Shown here one piece after another: positions 33,265 to 42,781 of a DNA stretch of 64,000 nucleotides. Made by a program: the position numbers and the translations under genes. Source of the DNA: Bacillota bacterium (GTDB taxonomy: Bacteria; Bacillota_I; Bacilli_A; RFN20; CAG-288); assembly GCA_023398335.1 (NCBI GenBank), contig JAEWSJ010000013.1, forward strand, positions 1 through 64,000, written 5' to 3'. Under the pieces are notes generated by a model. The model saw only the letters and a list, made by a program, of their open reading frames with translations. It searched no databases and was not told where the DNA came from. Within the stretch, counting starts at the first letter, position 1. The number at the start of each line of letters is the position of its first letter.

Positions 33265-34221
33265 ATGAAGATTGAAGAAATATGTAAAAAAGGCTCGGTA
33301 TTTAGAAGAATTGCTTCTTATTTTTTAGATTTAATTATTGCGGCTTTACTAACTGTATTTGTTCAATTTGCTGTAGTTGGCCCAATTACGAATGTATCTT
33401 CGGATTATAAACAAACTTACCAAAAATTCGAAGATGAGGTTTTAGCAACTCATCTTTTTGTCAAACTTAAAGATGGCTCACTTGAAATGATCAGTGAGAT
33501 GTACGATGAATCTTTAACATACTTTTATACTAATTATGACTCGATAGATAATTACAATTTAGCTAAATCACAATCTAAATATTTCACATATAATACAGAA
33601 GCTGGAAATTATGTTGCAATCGGAACTGAAGATCAAATGCGAACTTTTTATGTTCCTCTCATATCCAAAAGCTATCGAACAATATTTTTATTAAGAGAAG
33701 ATATTAACGCGATAAATAAACGCCTACAATCAATAATCATCTTTGAGTGGATACTTTCGTTTGTCATTGCTTATTTAATTCCATTGGTGTTTGTTCCGAC
33801 ATTTACTCGTAATGGGAAAACATTAGGAATGAGCTTATTAAAACTTCAAGCAAGATCGACAAAAGGAAACTTTAAGATAGGAAAAATGCAATCTTTCATG
33901 CGTTATTTTTCTTTTTTCGCATTAGAAATTGCTGGTGGAGCGGCGACATTTGGTCTTACTCCTCTAATATCAATTATCATGATGTTCGTTACTAAAGACC
34001 ATCTTACAATTCATGATTTTATTTGTCATACAGTAGTTATAGATGGCAGTAAAGAAATTGATAAAATTAGAGATAAAGACAAGATTTTCTTATCATATGA
34101 AGATGATGAAGTTGAAGAAGAAAAAGATACTTCGAAAGATGTTTATGATTCAGATCCAAGATATAAGTCTGGAGGAGAATTAAATAAAGATTTAGATAAA
34201 GAGGGCAAAAATGGAAGATAA
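33265..34221 (+). CDS. RDD-family membrane protein
   Basis: 318 residues. The N-terminal RDD signature is FRRIASYFLDLIIAALL, then a large extracellular insert, then helices at about residues 175-200 and 225-260 (KTLGMSLLKLQ is the second RDD hallmark). The tail is acidic and Lys-rich (YEDDEVEEEKDTSKDVYD). RDD proteins are mostly uncharacterised, and some are linked to ion transport. ATG 33265 with AAGGAG is chosen over an upstream in-frame start at 33199 lacking an SD. Overlaps the next gene by 11 bases; the two are paralogues. Confidence 0.82.
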   Translation: MKIEEICKKGSVFRRIASYFLDLIIAALLTVFVQFAVVGPITNVSSDYKQTYQKFEDEVLATHLFVKLKDGSLEMISEMYDESLTYFYTNYDSIDNYNLAKSQSKYFTYNTEAGNYVAIGTEDQMRTFYVPLISKSYRTIFLLREDINAINKRLQSIIIFEWILSFVIAYLIPLVFVPTFTRNGKTLGMSLLKLQARSTKGNFKIGKMQSFMRYFSFFALEIAGGAATFGLTPLISIIMMFVTKDHLTIHDFICHTVVIDGSKEIDKIRDKDKIFLSYEDDEVEEEKDTSKDVYDSDPRYKSGGELNKDLDKEGKNGR

Positions 34222-35047
34222 CAAAAGAAAAGTAGTTGACGTCATTAAAAGAGAAAAGACTAGAAATATTGAACCGATGCCTGAATCTGCTTCAATATAC
34301 AAAACTACTCAACCTTCATATATAAAAAGATTAGCTTCTTTTGTTCTTGATTTAGTATTGTTTTTAATTCTTGCAACAGGAATAGGTTTTCTTACTTCTT
34401 TAGCACTAGATACGACAGGAAATTTAAATAATTTACACACAAAATATGTAGAACATGGAGTATATGTTTTAAATGATTCTTCAGAATATATTTATTGCGA
34501 TACAACAAAGGAAGAATGCAAAAATGCTTGGCTCGAATTTAATAGAGATGAAGTGGCATGCAGCTATTATGACAAAATGGTAAATGATTCATTAATAATA
34601 ACTACAGTTGGAGCATCAGTGTCTTTATTAATCTTGGAATTTGCTGTTCCATTATTGTTTAAAAATGGTATGACTGTTGGTAAAAAAATACTTAATATTA
34701 CATTGATTGATAAAAGAGGAATTAGAGTAAAAAATATTCAAATATTTGCTCGCTGTGTAATTGGAAAAATCGGTTTTGTCGCACTTGTTCCAACATATAT
34801 GTTGATATTTTCTTTCTTCAATATTGGTGGTGGATTATTAGGAACTTTGATATTTGCTGCAATAGAATTAACTAACTTGTGCATGCTGGGATTGACACCA
34901 AATCATATTGGTATTTCTGACGCAATAGGAGGTGTATATCCAGTTGATAATTCCACTCAAATTTACTTCGATACTGTTGAAGAATTGAATGATGCAAAAT
35001 GCAAAGAAGAAGAAGAATATATTAAAACAGCAAAGGTGAAAGATTAG
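34211..35047 (+). CDS. RDD-family membrane protein (second copy)
   Basis: 278 residues. The RDD signature IKRLASFVLDLVLFLIL (around residue 35) is followed by an extracellular segment with two Cys (YCDTTKEECKNAW), then MTVGKKILNITLIDKRG and more helices. Same topology as the preceding gene and translationally coupled to it by an 11-base overlap. The pair may form a heteromeric complex. Function unknown. Confidence 0.82.
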   Translation: MEDNKRKVVDVIKREKTRNIEPMPESASIYKTTQPSYIKRLASFVLDLVLFLILATGIGFLTSLALDTTGNLNNLHTKYVEHGVYVLNDSSEYIYCDTTKEECKNAWLEFNRDEVACSYYDKMVNDSLIITTVGASVSLLILEFAVPLLFKNGMTVGKKILNITLIDKRGIRVKNIQIFARCVIGKIGFVALVPTYMLIFSFFNIGGGLLGTLIFAAIELTNLCMLGLTPNHIGISDAIGGVYPVDNSTQIYFDTVEELNDAKCKEEEEYIKTAKVKD

Positions 35048-35052
35048 ATAAT

Positions 35053-35091
35053 AAGATAACATGAAAAGACACATGTTATCTTTATTTTTTT
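35053..35091 (+). terminator. Terminator of the RDD pair
   Basis: GATAACATG / CATGTTATC stem followed by a T-rich run. Confidence 0.85.
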
Positions 35092-35150
35092 ATATAAATT
35101 ATTTACAAATGTAAATCTATTATTTTCAAATTATCCACTTTTCGAAATTC

Positions 35151-35166
35151 ATGAAAGCGATTTCAT
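35151..35166 (+). promoter_or_regulatory. Catabolite-responsive element (cre, CcpA site)
   Basis: ATGAAAGCGATTTCAT matches every fixed position of the WTGNAANCGNWNNCAW consensus and is a near-perfect palindrome. Centred about 50 bases before the likely transcription start of the importer operon. That position in related bacteria can mean activation or repression. Confidence 0.75.
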
Positions 35167-35174
35167 AAAAATCC

Positions 35175-35203
35175 TTGTAAGATTATTATTGAAAATGTAT
35201 AAT
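35175..35203 (+). promoter_or_regulatory. Promoter of the importer-nuclease operon
   Basis: TTGTAA (35175-35180), 17-base spacer, TATAAT (35198-35203). A leader of about 90 bases follows. Confidence 0.75.
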
Positions 35204-35298
35204 AACTAATAGACCATGCTTTTATATATTATTTGCATGTGTTATATTTAAAGAAAGGTAAATATATTATATATATTTATGATTAAGGAGAGTTAGAC

Positions 35299-36648
35299 AT
35301 GAAAGTCACATTGGACAAGTTAACGAAGATCTTCCCTAGTAGAAAGAAAAACGGACCGGAAGTTATTGCAGTTAACAATTTTTCGTTTGAAATTCCTGAT
35401 GGCAAACTTATTGGTTTGTTAGGTCCTTCTGGATGCGGTAAATCCACAACATTATTTATGTTATCGGGCTTACAAAAACCATCGTCAGGTAAAATCTTTT
35501 TTGGTGAAGATGATGTTACAAATCTAGCACCAGAAAAACGTGGAGTTGGCTTAGTTTTCCAAAATTATGCATTATACCCACACATGACAGTAAAGCAGAA
35601 TATTTTATTCCCTTTACAAAATGTTCATATGCCAAAAGATGAAGCTTTAGCTAAAGTTGTTGAAGTTGCAAAATTAGTTCAAATTGATGATTTACTTGAT
35701 AGAAAACCAAGTGAATTATCCGGTGGTCAGCAACAACGTGTTGCTATTGCAAGAGCTTTGGTTAAAACCCCAAGAGTCTTATTACTTGATGAACCATTAT
35801 CAAACCTTGATGCTCGTTTACGTTTACAAACTCGTGAAGAGATTAGACGTATTCAAAGAGATACTGGTGTTACAACCGTTTTCGTTACTCACGACCAAGA
35901 AGAAGCAATGTCAATTTCTGACTTCATTGTCGTTATGAAAAAAGGTCTTGTTCAACAAATTGGTGTTCCACAAGATGTTTATGATGATCCACACAATTTA
36001 TTCGTTTCAAAATTCTTAGGAACTCCTCCAATTAATGTTTTTAGAGGTGAAATTAAGGATCACGTTCTATATATCGGCTCTGAAAGAATCTTCGATGTTA
36101 AATCCGTTGATGATCAACAAGTTTATGTTGGTATTAGACCAGAAGGCTTTATCGTTGATCCAAAAGGACCATTAACAACAAAGATTAGAAGCGTTGAAGT
36201 TATGGGCAGAGATAGTTCTATCGTTTCTGAAATGTCAGAATCTGAAAATGCAGTCATTAGATCCATTGTTGATGCTGACACCAAGATCGATCCAGCTTCT
36301 ACTGAAATTTCATTCTCATTAAAAGCTCATAAAGTCTTCTTATTCAATAGAGATACTGAAGAAAGAATTTACTTACCAGGCGATAAAGTTACTACTGGAT
36401 ATGAAGAAAAAGAAGAAGAAAAAGAAGAAGTAGTAACTGAACAAGTTGAAGAAGTAAAACTTGAAGAAGTAAAACTTGAAGACGTTAAAGTCGAAGAAAA
36501 AACTGAAGAAGTAAAAGTTGAGAAAAAAACTGCTTCTAAGGCAAAAAAAGAAGTAAAAAAACCAGTTTCAAAAAAAGTAGTTGAAAAGAAAAAAACTGAA
36601 CCAAAGAAGCCAGCAAAAAAAGCGGCTAAAAAAACTGAGGTAAAGTAA
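35299..36648 (+). CDS. ABC importer ATPase (MsmX/UgpC type) with charged C-terminal tail
   Basis: 449 residues. Walker A GPSGCGKST, Q-loop FQNYALYPHM, signature LSGGQQQR, Walker B LLLDEPLSNLDARL and switch VFVTHDQEEA occupy the first ~235 residues. A MalK-like regulatory TOBE region follows to about residue 360. The last ~85 residues are a low-complexity tail, first Glu/Val/Lys repeats (EEVKLEEVKLEDVKVEEK) then Lys/Ala/Pro-rich (KKPAKKAAKK). This tail is not part of the family. First gene of the operon with its permeases, binding proteins and nuclease, so it probably serves this importer specifically. Confidence 0.93.
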   Translation: MKVTLDKLTKIFPSRKKNGPEVIAVNNFSFEIPDGKLIGLLGPSGCGKSTTLFMLSGLQKPSSGKIFFGEDDVTNLAPEKRGVGLVFQNYALYPHMTVKQNILFPLQNVHMPKDEALAKVVEVAKLVQIDDLLDRKPSELSGGQQQRVAIARALVKTPRVLLLDEPLSNLDARLRLQTREEIRRIQRDTGVTTVFVTHDQEEAMSISDFIVVMKKGLVQQIGVPQDVYDDPHNLFVSKFLGTPPINVFRGEIKDHVLYIGSERIFDVKSVDDQQVYVGIRPEGFIVDPKGPLTTKIRSVEVMGRDSSIVSEMSESENAVIRSIVDADTKIDPASTEISFSLKAHKVFLFNRDTEERIYLPGDKVTTGYEEKEEEKEEVVTEQVEEVKLEEVKLEDVKVEEKTEEVKVEKKTASKAKKEVKKPVSKKVVEKKKTEPKKPAKKAAKKTEVK

Positions 36649-36649
36649 A

Positions 36650-37660
36650 ATGGCTGATTCAAAACAACAATGGAAAGGTTGGCTATATTTATTACCAGCA
36701 ATAATAATGCTTCTAATATTTACAGTATGGCCACTTATTAATACTGTTAGAATTGCCTTCTTAGATAAATATTCTGCTCTTGGTGTCCAAGGTGGAGAAA
36801 GTTATCCTTTTGGTGTTCAAAACTTCATCGATGTTGTTAATTATGCTAAGTTTACTACATGTTTACAAAATACATGCTTACTTACAGTAATTACAGTACC
36901 GATTTCCTGTTTCTTAGCTTTGGTAATTGCGGTTGTATTAAATTCAATCCCAATGTTCTCAAAGTTCTTCCAAACAGTTTATTTCTTACCTTATGTTACA
37001 AACGCTATTGCTATTGGTATGGTTTTCAGCGTTATGTTTAATATCGTTGGTATTACACCAGTAAATGTTGCTGAATATACAGGTACATTATCTATTTACA
37101 ATACTTACATTGATCCAAACACTGGATATACAATGGGTTATGTTGCTTCTTCATGGGGTATCATTAATAATTTATTAATGTCTATGGGATTAAATCCAGT
37201 TAACTGGTTAAACGCAGGTTCATCATATACTGCAAATATCGCAGTTATGGTTATCTACATCGTTTGGAACTCACTTCCATTCAAGATTTTAATTCTTCTT
37301 GGTGGTTTACAAAGTGTTAACAAACAATATTATGATGCTGCAAAAATCGATGGTGCTTCAAAGATCAGAGTCTTTAACCACGTTACAGTTCCACTTTTGT
37401 CTCCGATGATTGCTTATGTAGTCATTACAGGATTTATCGGTGGATTCAAGGAATATTCATCTATCATAGGTGTCTTTGGTGAAACAATGGGTGCTCCAGG
37501 TAATGCAAAAGGCTTAAATACAATCGTCGGATTTATCTATGATGCGTTAGCTACAGATAGCCAAGGACGTGCTTCTTCTGCTGCATTAATTTTATTCGGA
37601 ATTATCTTCGCAGTTACAATGCTTAATATGTATGTTTCTAAGAAGAAAGTTCATTATTAG
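36650..37660 (+). CDS. ABC importer permease 1 (UgpA/MalF type)
   Basis: 336 residues with six or more membrane helices. The EAA loop is visible near the C-terminus (QYYDAAKIDGASKIRVFNHVTVPLLSP), which docks on the ATPase. Starts with ATG two bases after the ATPase stop, with GAGGT inside the preceding gene. Inner-membrane half of the importer. The family usually carries sugars or glycerol phosphates. Confidence 0.93.
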   Translation: MADSKQQWKGWLYLLPAIIMLLIFTVWPLINTVRIAFLDKYSALGVQGGESYPFGVQNFIDVVNYAKFTTCLQNTCLLTVITVPISCFLALVIAVVLNSIPMFSKFFQTVYFLPYVTNAIAIGMVFSVMFNIVGITPVNVAEYTGTLSIYNTYIDPNTGYTMGYVASSWGIINNLLMSMGLNPVNWLNAGSSYTANIAVMVIYIVWNSLPFKILILLGGLQSVNKQYYDAAKIDGASKIRVFNHVTVPLLSPMIAYVVITGFIGGFKEYSSIIGVFGETMGAPGNAKGLNTIVGFIYDALATDSQGRASSAALILFGIIFAVTMLNMYVSKKKVHY

Positions 37661-37672
37661 GAGGTAGTGAAA

Positions 37673-38614
37673 ATGGATAATAATTTAGAAAAAAAATCAT
37701 TTAAAACTAGACTCCAAGATTTCTTTAGAAAAGATAATAAAAACGTTGATGTTAAAGATGAAACTAATAGAGCGAAAGTAGGAAAAATTGTTGCATTAGT
37801 ATTTGCTTATTTATTCTTAGCACTTGTTGCTGTCGCTATTATTTTCCCATTCTATTGGATGATTAACTCTTCGCTTAAAACTTTAACTGAATATAAGTAT
37901 TCAGTTCCTACATTCTGGCCACAATCAGTTCAATGGTCAAACTATGCTGAAGCTTTTAGTACTGCTAGATTAGGCAACTTAATGCTTAATACAATTCTTG
38001 TTGGTGTTGTCTCAACAATACTTTCATTAGTTATTACAGTTTTATCAGCTTTCGCTTTTGCTAGACTTGAATTTAAAGGAAAGAACGCTTTATTTGCCTT
38101 TTTATTAGCTACAATGATGATTCCAGGCGAATTATTTACAATTACAAACTATGAAACTGTAGTTGTTTGGTTTAACTGGGGTAATACATTTACCGCTTTG
38201 ATTGTTCCTTTCTTAGTATCGGTCTTCTATATTTATTTATTAAGACAAAACTTCATGCAAGTTCCTAATGAATTATATTTAGCCGCTAAGGTTGATGGAA
38301 CATCCGATTTCAAATATTTATTAAAAGTTATGATTCCTTTAGCACTTCCAACAATTATTACAATCACAATTTTAAAGATGATGGGTGCTTGGAACTCATA
38401 TATTTGGCCAAGATTAGTTGCTAATGATGATGCTCATAAACTTATTACAAACGGTTTACGTGGCACTGCATTCACAGTCTCTGGTGGTAATGAAATTAAC
38501 TATCCAGTTCAAATGGCTGCTGTTGCAATTGTATCTTTACCATTATTCTGCGTATTCTTATTCCTTAGAAAATACATTATGAGAGGGGTTTCTCGTAGTG
38601 GTATTAAAGGATAG
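37673..38614 (+). CDS. ABC importer permease 2 (UgpE/MalG type)
   Basis: 313 residues. A Lys-rich cytoplasmic N-terminus is followed by six helices and the EAA loop (ELYLAAKVDGTSDFKYLLKV). ATG 37673 is preferred because AGGAGGT ends seven bases before it. A GTG six bases earlier is too close to the SD. Pairs with permease 1. Confidence 0.92.
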   Translation: MDNNLEKKSFKTRLQDFFRKDNKNVDVKDETNRAKVGKIVALVFAYLFLALVAVAIIFPFYWMINSSLKTLTEYKYSVPTFWPQSVQWSNYAEAFSTARLGNLMLNTILVGVVSTILSLVITVLSAFAFARLEFKGKNALFAFLLATMMIPGELFTITNYETVVVWFNWGNTFTALIVPFLVSVFYIYLLRQNFMQVPNELYLAAKVDGTSDFKYLLKVMIPLALPTIITITILKMMGAWNSYIWPRLVANDDAHKLITNGLRGTAFTVSGGNEINYPVQMAAVAIVSLPLFCVFLFLRKYIMRGVSRSGIKG

Positions 38615-38686
38615 ATGTTAGACTATAATTAAGATGAATATTGCATATACTTTTGCATTATTTATAAAGAAAGAAAAGGAGAACAT

Positions 38687-40066
38687 ATGAAAAGTAAGAA
38701 GTTTTTATTAGGCGTTACTACTATGGCTACAGTTCTTGGAACTGTCCTCTCACTCGCATCCTGCGGTGCAACAAAGGGTACACCTAACTTTGACATTCCT
38801 GAAGGTGGCTTTGACAAAGATACTAAAGTATCAATCACTTTCTATTCTACAATGAGTACTACATCTTTAGTTCCAGTCGTTGATGATGCTATAGTTGAAT
38901 TTAACAAACTATATCCGAATATTGTAATCGACCACAAACAACCAGGTAGTTACAACGATGTTCGTGACCAAATTAAGACTGAATTAGCTGTTGGACAAGG
39001 ACCAAATATGGCTTATTGTTATCCAGATCACATTGCTTTATATAACAAAGCAAAGAAAGTTGTCACATTAGACAATTTAATCGATGATAAGAAGAATGAA
39101 TTAGGTCTTACTGATGCTGAAAAAGCTGATTACATTGAAGGATATTATACCGAAGGCAAACAATTCGGTGATGAATTAATGTATTCTATGCCATTCTCCA
39201 AATCAACTGAAGTTTTATATTATAATAAGACCTTCTTTGATGCCAATAATTTAACTGTTCCAACAACATGGGACGAAATGGAAACCGTTTGTAAAGAAAT
39301 TAAAAGGTTAGCTCCAAACTCAACTCCACTTGGTGTTGATAGTGCTTCTAACTGGTTTATTACAATGTGTGAACAACTCGGTAGTGGTTACACATCTGCA
39401 TCTGGAAACCATTTCTTATTTAACAATGATACAAACAAAGCTTTCGTTAAGAAATTCGCTTCATGGTATCAACAAGGTTTAGTTACAACACAAGGTTTAT
39501 ATGGTGCTTATACTTCGGGGTTATTTACTAAAACTGATGGCACACAAGCCTATATGTGTATTGGTTCTTCCGCTGGTGCTTCCTATCAAGCAATCAATGG
39601 ACAAGAAGTCGGAATTACACAAATCCCACATGCTGCAAATGGTAAGATGAAAGTTATTTCACAAGGACCATCTGTTTGTATCTTTAAGAAAGAAAATCCA
39701 CAAGAAGTTATGGCTTCATGGCTATTCTTAAAATACTTAACAACATCCGTTGCTTTCCAAGCTCAATTTGGAATGAAGTCCGGATATGTTCCAGTAATTA
39801 AATCAGTTGGTGACAATGAAGTTTATAAAGCTTATCTTGCTCAAGCAAGTACAGCTAAAGCAGGCTTACCAGCTGCTGCTGCAAAAGTTGCATTAGCTCA
39901 AGCTGATTACTATTATACTTCTCCAGCTTTCATCGGTTCTTCAACCGCTCGTGATCAAGTTGGTGATCTTCTTGAAAAAGCCATGTCAACATCTGGACTT
40001 ACAGATGAACAATTAAATAAATTATTCACAGATGCTATTTCTGAATGTGAATACGATGCTGCCTAA
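38687..40066 (+). CDS. ABC importer substrate-binding lipoprotein 1
   Basis: 459 residues, SBP family 1 (UgpB/MalE-like). Signal with LSLASC, lipid on Cys26. Mature part: VSITFYSTMST, YPNIVIDHKQPGSYND, LYYNKTFFDANNLTVPTTWDEMETV. Captures the substrate outside and hands it to the two permeases. 72 bases separate it from permease 2, with its own strong SD (AAGGAG). Very similar to the next gene along its whole length. Confidence 0.93.
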   Translation: MKSKKFLLGVTTMATVLGTVLSLASCGATKGTPNFDIPEGGFDKDTKVSITFYSTMSTTSLVPVVDDAIVEFNKLYPNIVIDHKQPGSYNDVRDQIKTELAVGQGPNMAYCYPDHIALYNKAKKVVTLDNLIDDKKNELGLTDAEKADYIEGYYTEGKQFGDELMYSMPFSKSTEVLYYNKTFFDANNLTVPTTWDEMETVCKEIKRLAPNSTPLGVDSASNWFITMCEQLGSGYTSASGNHFLFNNDTNKAFVKKFASWYQQGLVTTQGLYGAYTSGLFTKTDGTQAYMCIGSSAGASYQAINGQEVGITQIPHAANGKMKVISQGPSVCIFKKENPQEVMASWLFLKYLTTSVAFQAQFGMKSGYVPVIKSVGDNEVYKAYLAQASTAKAGLPAAAAKVALAQADYYYTSPAFIGSSTARDQVGDLLEKAMSTSGLTDEQLNKLFTDAISECEYDAA

Positions 40067-40079
40067 TTAGAAAGATAAT

Positions 40080-41426
40080 ATGAATAAGAACAAGTTTAAA
40101 AAAATCCTATCTATGTCATTGGTACTTTCCACGCTAGCTTTAGCTAGCTGTGGTTATGTAAAGCCTGATTTTGTAATGCCTTCAGAAGGATTTGATACTA
40201 ATACTGATATTAGTATTACTTTCTATCACACCATGAGCCAAGATTTAAAAGATGTTTTGGATTTAGCTTTACAACAATTTAAAATTTTATATCCAAATAT
40301 TACTGTTAATCACAGTTCAATTGGTGCTTATGATGATATTAAGAGTCAGATTGTTACTCAAGTTTCTAGTGGTAAAACTGAAGCCGACTTATTATATTGT
40401 TATCCAGACCATATCGCTCTTTATAACAAAGCAAAAGCGGTTGCTACACTCGACACATTGATTGATGATGACAAATATGGGTATACTGCCGCTCAAAAGT
40501 CTGATTTTGTTGAGGCATATTACAACGAAGGTAAACAATTTGGTGATAATAAGATGTATTGTCTTCCGTTTGTTAAATCTTCTGAAGTTATGTATTATAA
40601 CAAAACAGTTTTTGATGAAAATAATTTATCCGTTCCAACCAATTGGGATGAAATGGAAACTGTTTGTAAAACTTTAAAGAAAATATATCCAAACTCAACA
40701 CCTTTAGGTTATGATTCATCTTCTAACTGGTTTATTACTATGTGTGAACAAATGAATATTCCTTATACCACTTCAAGTGGAAAAGGTGGCGGACATTATT
40801 TATTTAATAATGATCAAGCGAAAGCCTTTGTTAAAAAATTAAAAGGATGGAGAGATAAAGGATATATAACCACCAAAGGTTTATACGGTTCATACACTTC
40901 TGGCTTGTTTACAAAAACTGATGGAACACAATCATTCATGTGTATTGGTTCTTCAGCCGGGGCTTCCTATCAAAAGATTGATGGACAAGAGGTAGATATT
41001 GCTTCTATTCCTCAATATGATAGTGCAAGAAAAGCTGTTATTTCTCAAGGGCCTTCGGTTACTATTTTAAGAAACGATAATCCACAAAAGGTGTTAGCCT
41101 CTTGGTTACTTCTTAAGTTCTTAACAACTGATGTTAATTTCCAAGCTCAGTTTTCAATGACTTCAGGATATACTCCTGTAATAAAGTCGGTTAACGATAA
41201 TGCTATATATAAAGCATGGCTTGAATCAGGATCTACGAATAATCTCCAAGCTCTTTCAGTTCAACAAACTTCAAAGCAATCAAGTATGTTCTTTTCTTCA
41301 CCAGTATTTATTGGCTCTTCTCAAGCTAGAGACAATGTTGGTGCGTTATTAGATGCTGCATTAGCGGGATCTAAATCAGTAGATCAAGCTTTCCAAGATG
41401 CATTTGATGAATGTGCATATATTTAA
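40080..41426 (+). CDS. ABC importer substrate-binding lipoprotein 2 (paralogue)
   Basis: 448 residues. Signal with LALASC, lipid on Cys24. Long stretches match the first copy (YPDHIALYNKAK, NWFITMCEQ, YTSGLFTKTDGTQ, CIGSSAGASYQ). Differences include a Gly/His insertion (SSGKGGGHYLFNN). A tandem duplication that has diverged, so the two may bind different ligands. Weak SD (AGAAAG), so translation may be lower than copy 1. Confidence 0.93.
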   Translation: MNKNKFKKILSMSLVLSTLALASCGYVKPDFVMPSEGFDTNTDISITFYHTMSQDLKDVLDLALQQFKILYPNITVNHSSIGAYDDIKSQIVTQVSSGKTEADLLYCYPDHIALYNKAKAVATLDTLIDDDKYGYTAAQKSDFVEAYYNEGKQFGDNKMYCLPFVKSSEVMYYNKTVFDENNLSVPTNWDEMETVCKTLKKIYPNSTPLGYDSSSNWFITMCEQMNIPYTTSSGKGGGHYLFNNDQAKAFVKKLKGWRDKGYITTKGLYGSYTSGLFTKTDGTQSFMCIGSSAGASYQKIDGQEVDIASIPQYDSARKAVISQGPSVTILRNDNPQKVLASWLLLKFLTTDVNFQAQFSMTSGYTPVIKSVNDNAIYKAWLESGSTNNLQALSVQQTSKQSSMFFSSPVFIGSSQARDNVGALLDAALAGSKSVDQAFQDAFDECAYI

Positions 41427-41441
41427 CAAGAGGTAACTAAT

Positions 41442-42761
41442 ATGAAAAAAGGTATAAAATTATTTTTATCGTTATTATGCTTAGTGGTTATGCCACTTGG
41501 TTTTGTGACCTCTTGCGGAGATAACTCATCTTCTGTTAATCAATTGGTTGATTATGTTGATCAATTAAAATTTGATACTACTTCAGGAAGAAAAGCATCA
41601 GAAGTTGATGTTTATAGTTATATTGATGGTGATACTGTTCACTTTTGTGAAAATGATAAATCTTCAAATTATCCTACTGGTGCTGCTGTAATAGGCGGAG
41701 TTGTTAAAGCTAGATTTTTAGCTATTGATACTCCTGAATCTACAGGAAAAGTTCAACCTTGGGGTAAAAAAGCTTCTAATTTCACCCATAAAACACTTCA
41801 AGATGCAAGTGCTGTTATGATTGAATCGGAAGATAGCAACTGGAATCTAGACTCCACTGCTGGAAGATATTTACTTTGGATTTGGTATAAGAAAACTGCT
41901 ACATCAGATTGGAGATTATTAAATCTCGAATTGATGCAAGAAGGTTTAGCTGCGGCAAAGAATTATGCAAGTACAATTTATGCTGATATTTTTGGCAAAG
42001 CTTATAGTCAAGCTGTTTCGAATAAATTGAATTATTATTCAACTGATAAAGATCCAGATTTTGATTATTCTACTGAAACCGAATTAATCACTATTAAAGA
42101 TTTACGTGATGAAGCATCTACTTATGTTGATAAGCGTGTTAAATTTATCGGCCTTGTAACAAAGATTGTTGAATCTAGCACAACTACTGCATATGTTCAG
42201 TATTATGATGATGAAGCTGATGCATACTATGGTATGCCAGTTTTCTTAGCTTATACCTATGCTTCAATGTCTAGCTTATATAAAGTCGGAAATGAGGTTA
42301 TGGTCAACGGTACCTACACATATTCAGATAACTTTGGTTATCAAGTATCAGGTATCTCATATAATCCTATGTATCCAAACAGTCCTACTAATTCAAAATT
42401 AGTTTCTGAAAACAATGATGTTACTCCATTTGTTGTTAATAGTGCGACATTTACTGAAAAAGCAAGTTCACTTTTATCGCTTCTTGTTGAAGTTAAAAAC
42501 ATCACTGTTGAAAAGGTATATACAACAGATAATGGCGGAGCATCTGATGGTGCAATGACATTAACATGTTCAGATACTGCTTCAACTAACAAATTAAAGA
42601 TTAGAACATCTGTCTTATACAAAGATGCAACAAAGACCATACCAGTTATCGATTCTGATTTATTAGACAAAACAATTACCATTAAAGGTGTTGTTGATTC
42701 GTATAATGATTCTATGCAAATCCAATTATTTGCATATACTGACATTTCATTTATAGATTAA
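41442..42761 (+). CDS. Surface lipoprotein with thermonuclease (SNase) and OB-fold domains
   Basis: 439 residues. Signal with FVTSC, lipid on Cys25. Staphylococcal-nuclease-like domain about residues 53-210: DGDT (62-65), Arg91, Asp96-Thr97-Pro98-Glu99 and Arg142. These line up with catalytic Arg35, Glu43, Arg87 and calcium ligands Asp40, Thr41 of SNase, with the R-to-E spacing of 8 conserved. All catalytic residues are kept, so it should cut DNA or RNA outside the cell. The C-terminal ~220 residues contain OB-fold repeats (DKRVKFIGLVTKIV, NEVMVNGTYTYSDNFGYQVSG). It sits 15 bases after binding protein 2. Mycoplasmas place a similar membrane nuclease beside an ABC importer. Confidence 0.9.
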   Translation: MKKGIKLFLSLLCLVVMPLGFVTSCGDNSSSVNQLVDYVDQLKFDTTSGRKASEVDVYSYIDGDTVHFCENDKSSNYPTGAAVIGGVVKARFLAIDTPESTGKVQPWGKKASNFTHKTLQDASAVMIESEDSNWNLDSTAGRYLLWIWYKKTATSDWRLLNLELMQEGLAAAKNYASTIYADIFGKAYSQAVSNKLNYYSTDKDPDFDYSTETELITIKDLRDEASTYVDKRVKFIGLVTKIVESSTTTAYVQYYDDEADAYYGMPVFLAYTYASMSSLYKVGNEVMVNGTYTYSDNFGYQVSGISYNPMYPNSPTNSKLVSENNDVTPFVVNSATFTEKASSLLSLLVEVKNITVEKVYTTDNGGASDGAMTLTCSDTASTNKLKIRTSVLYKDATKTIPVIDSDLLDKTITIKGVVDSYNDSMQIQLFAYTDISFID

Positions 42762-42781
42762 TAAAAGAAAGGAATTCAATT

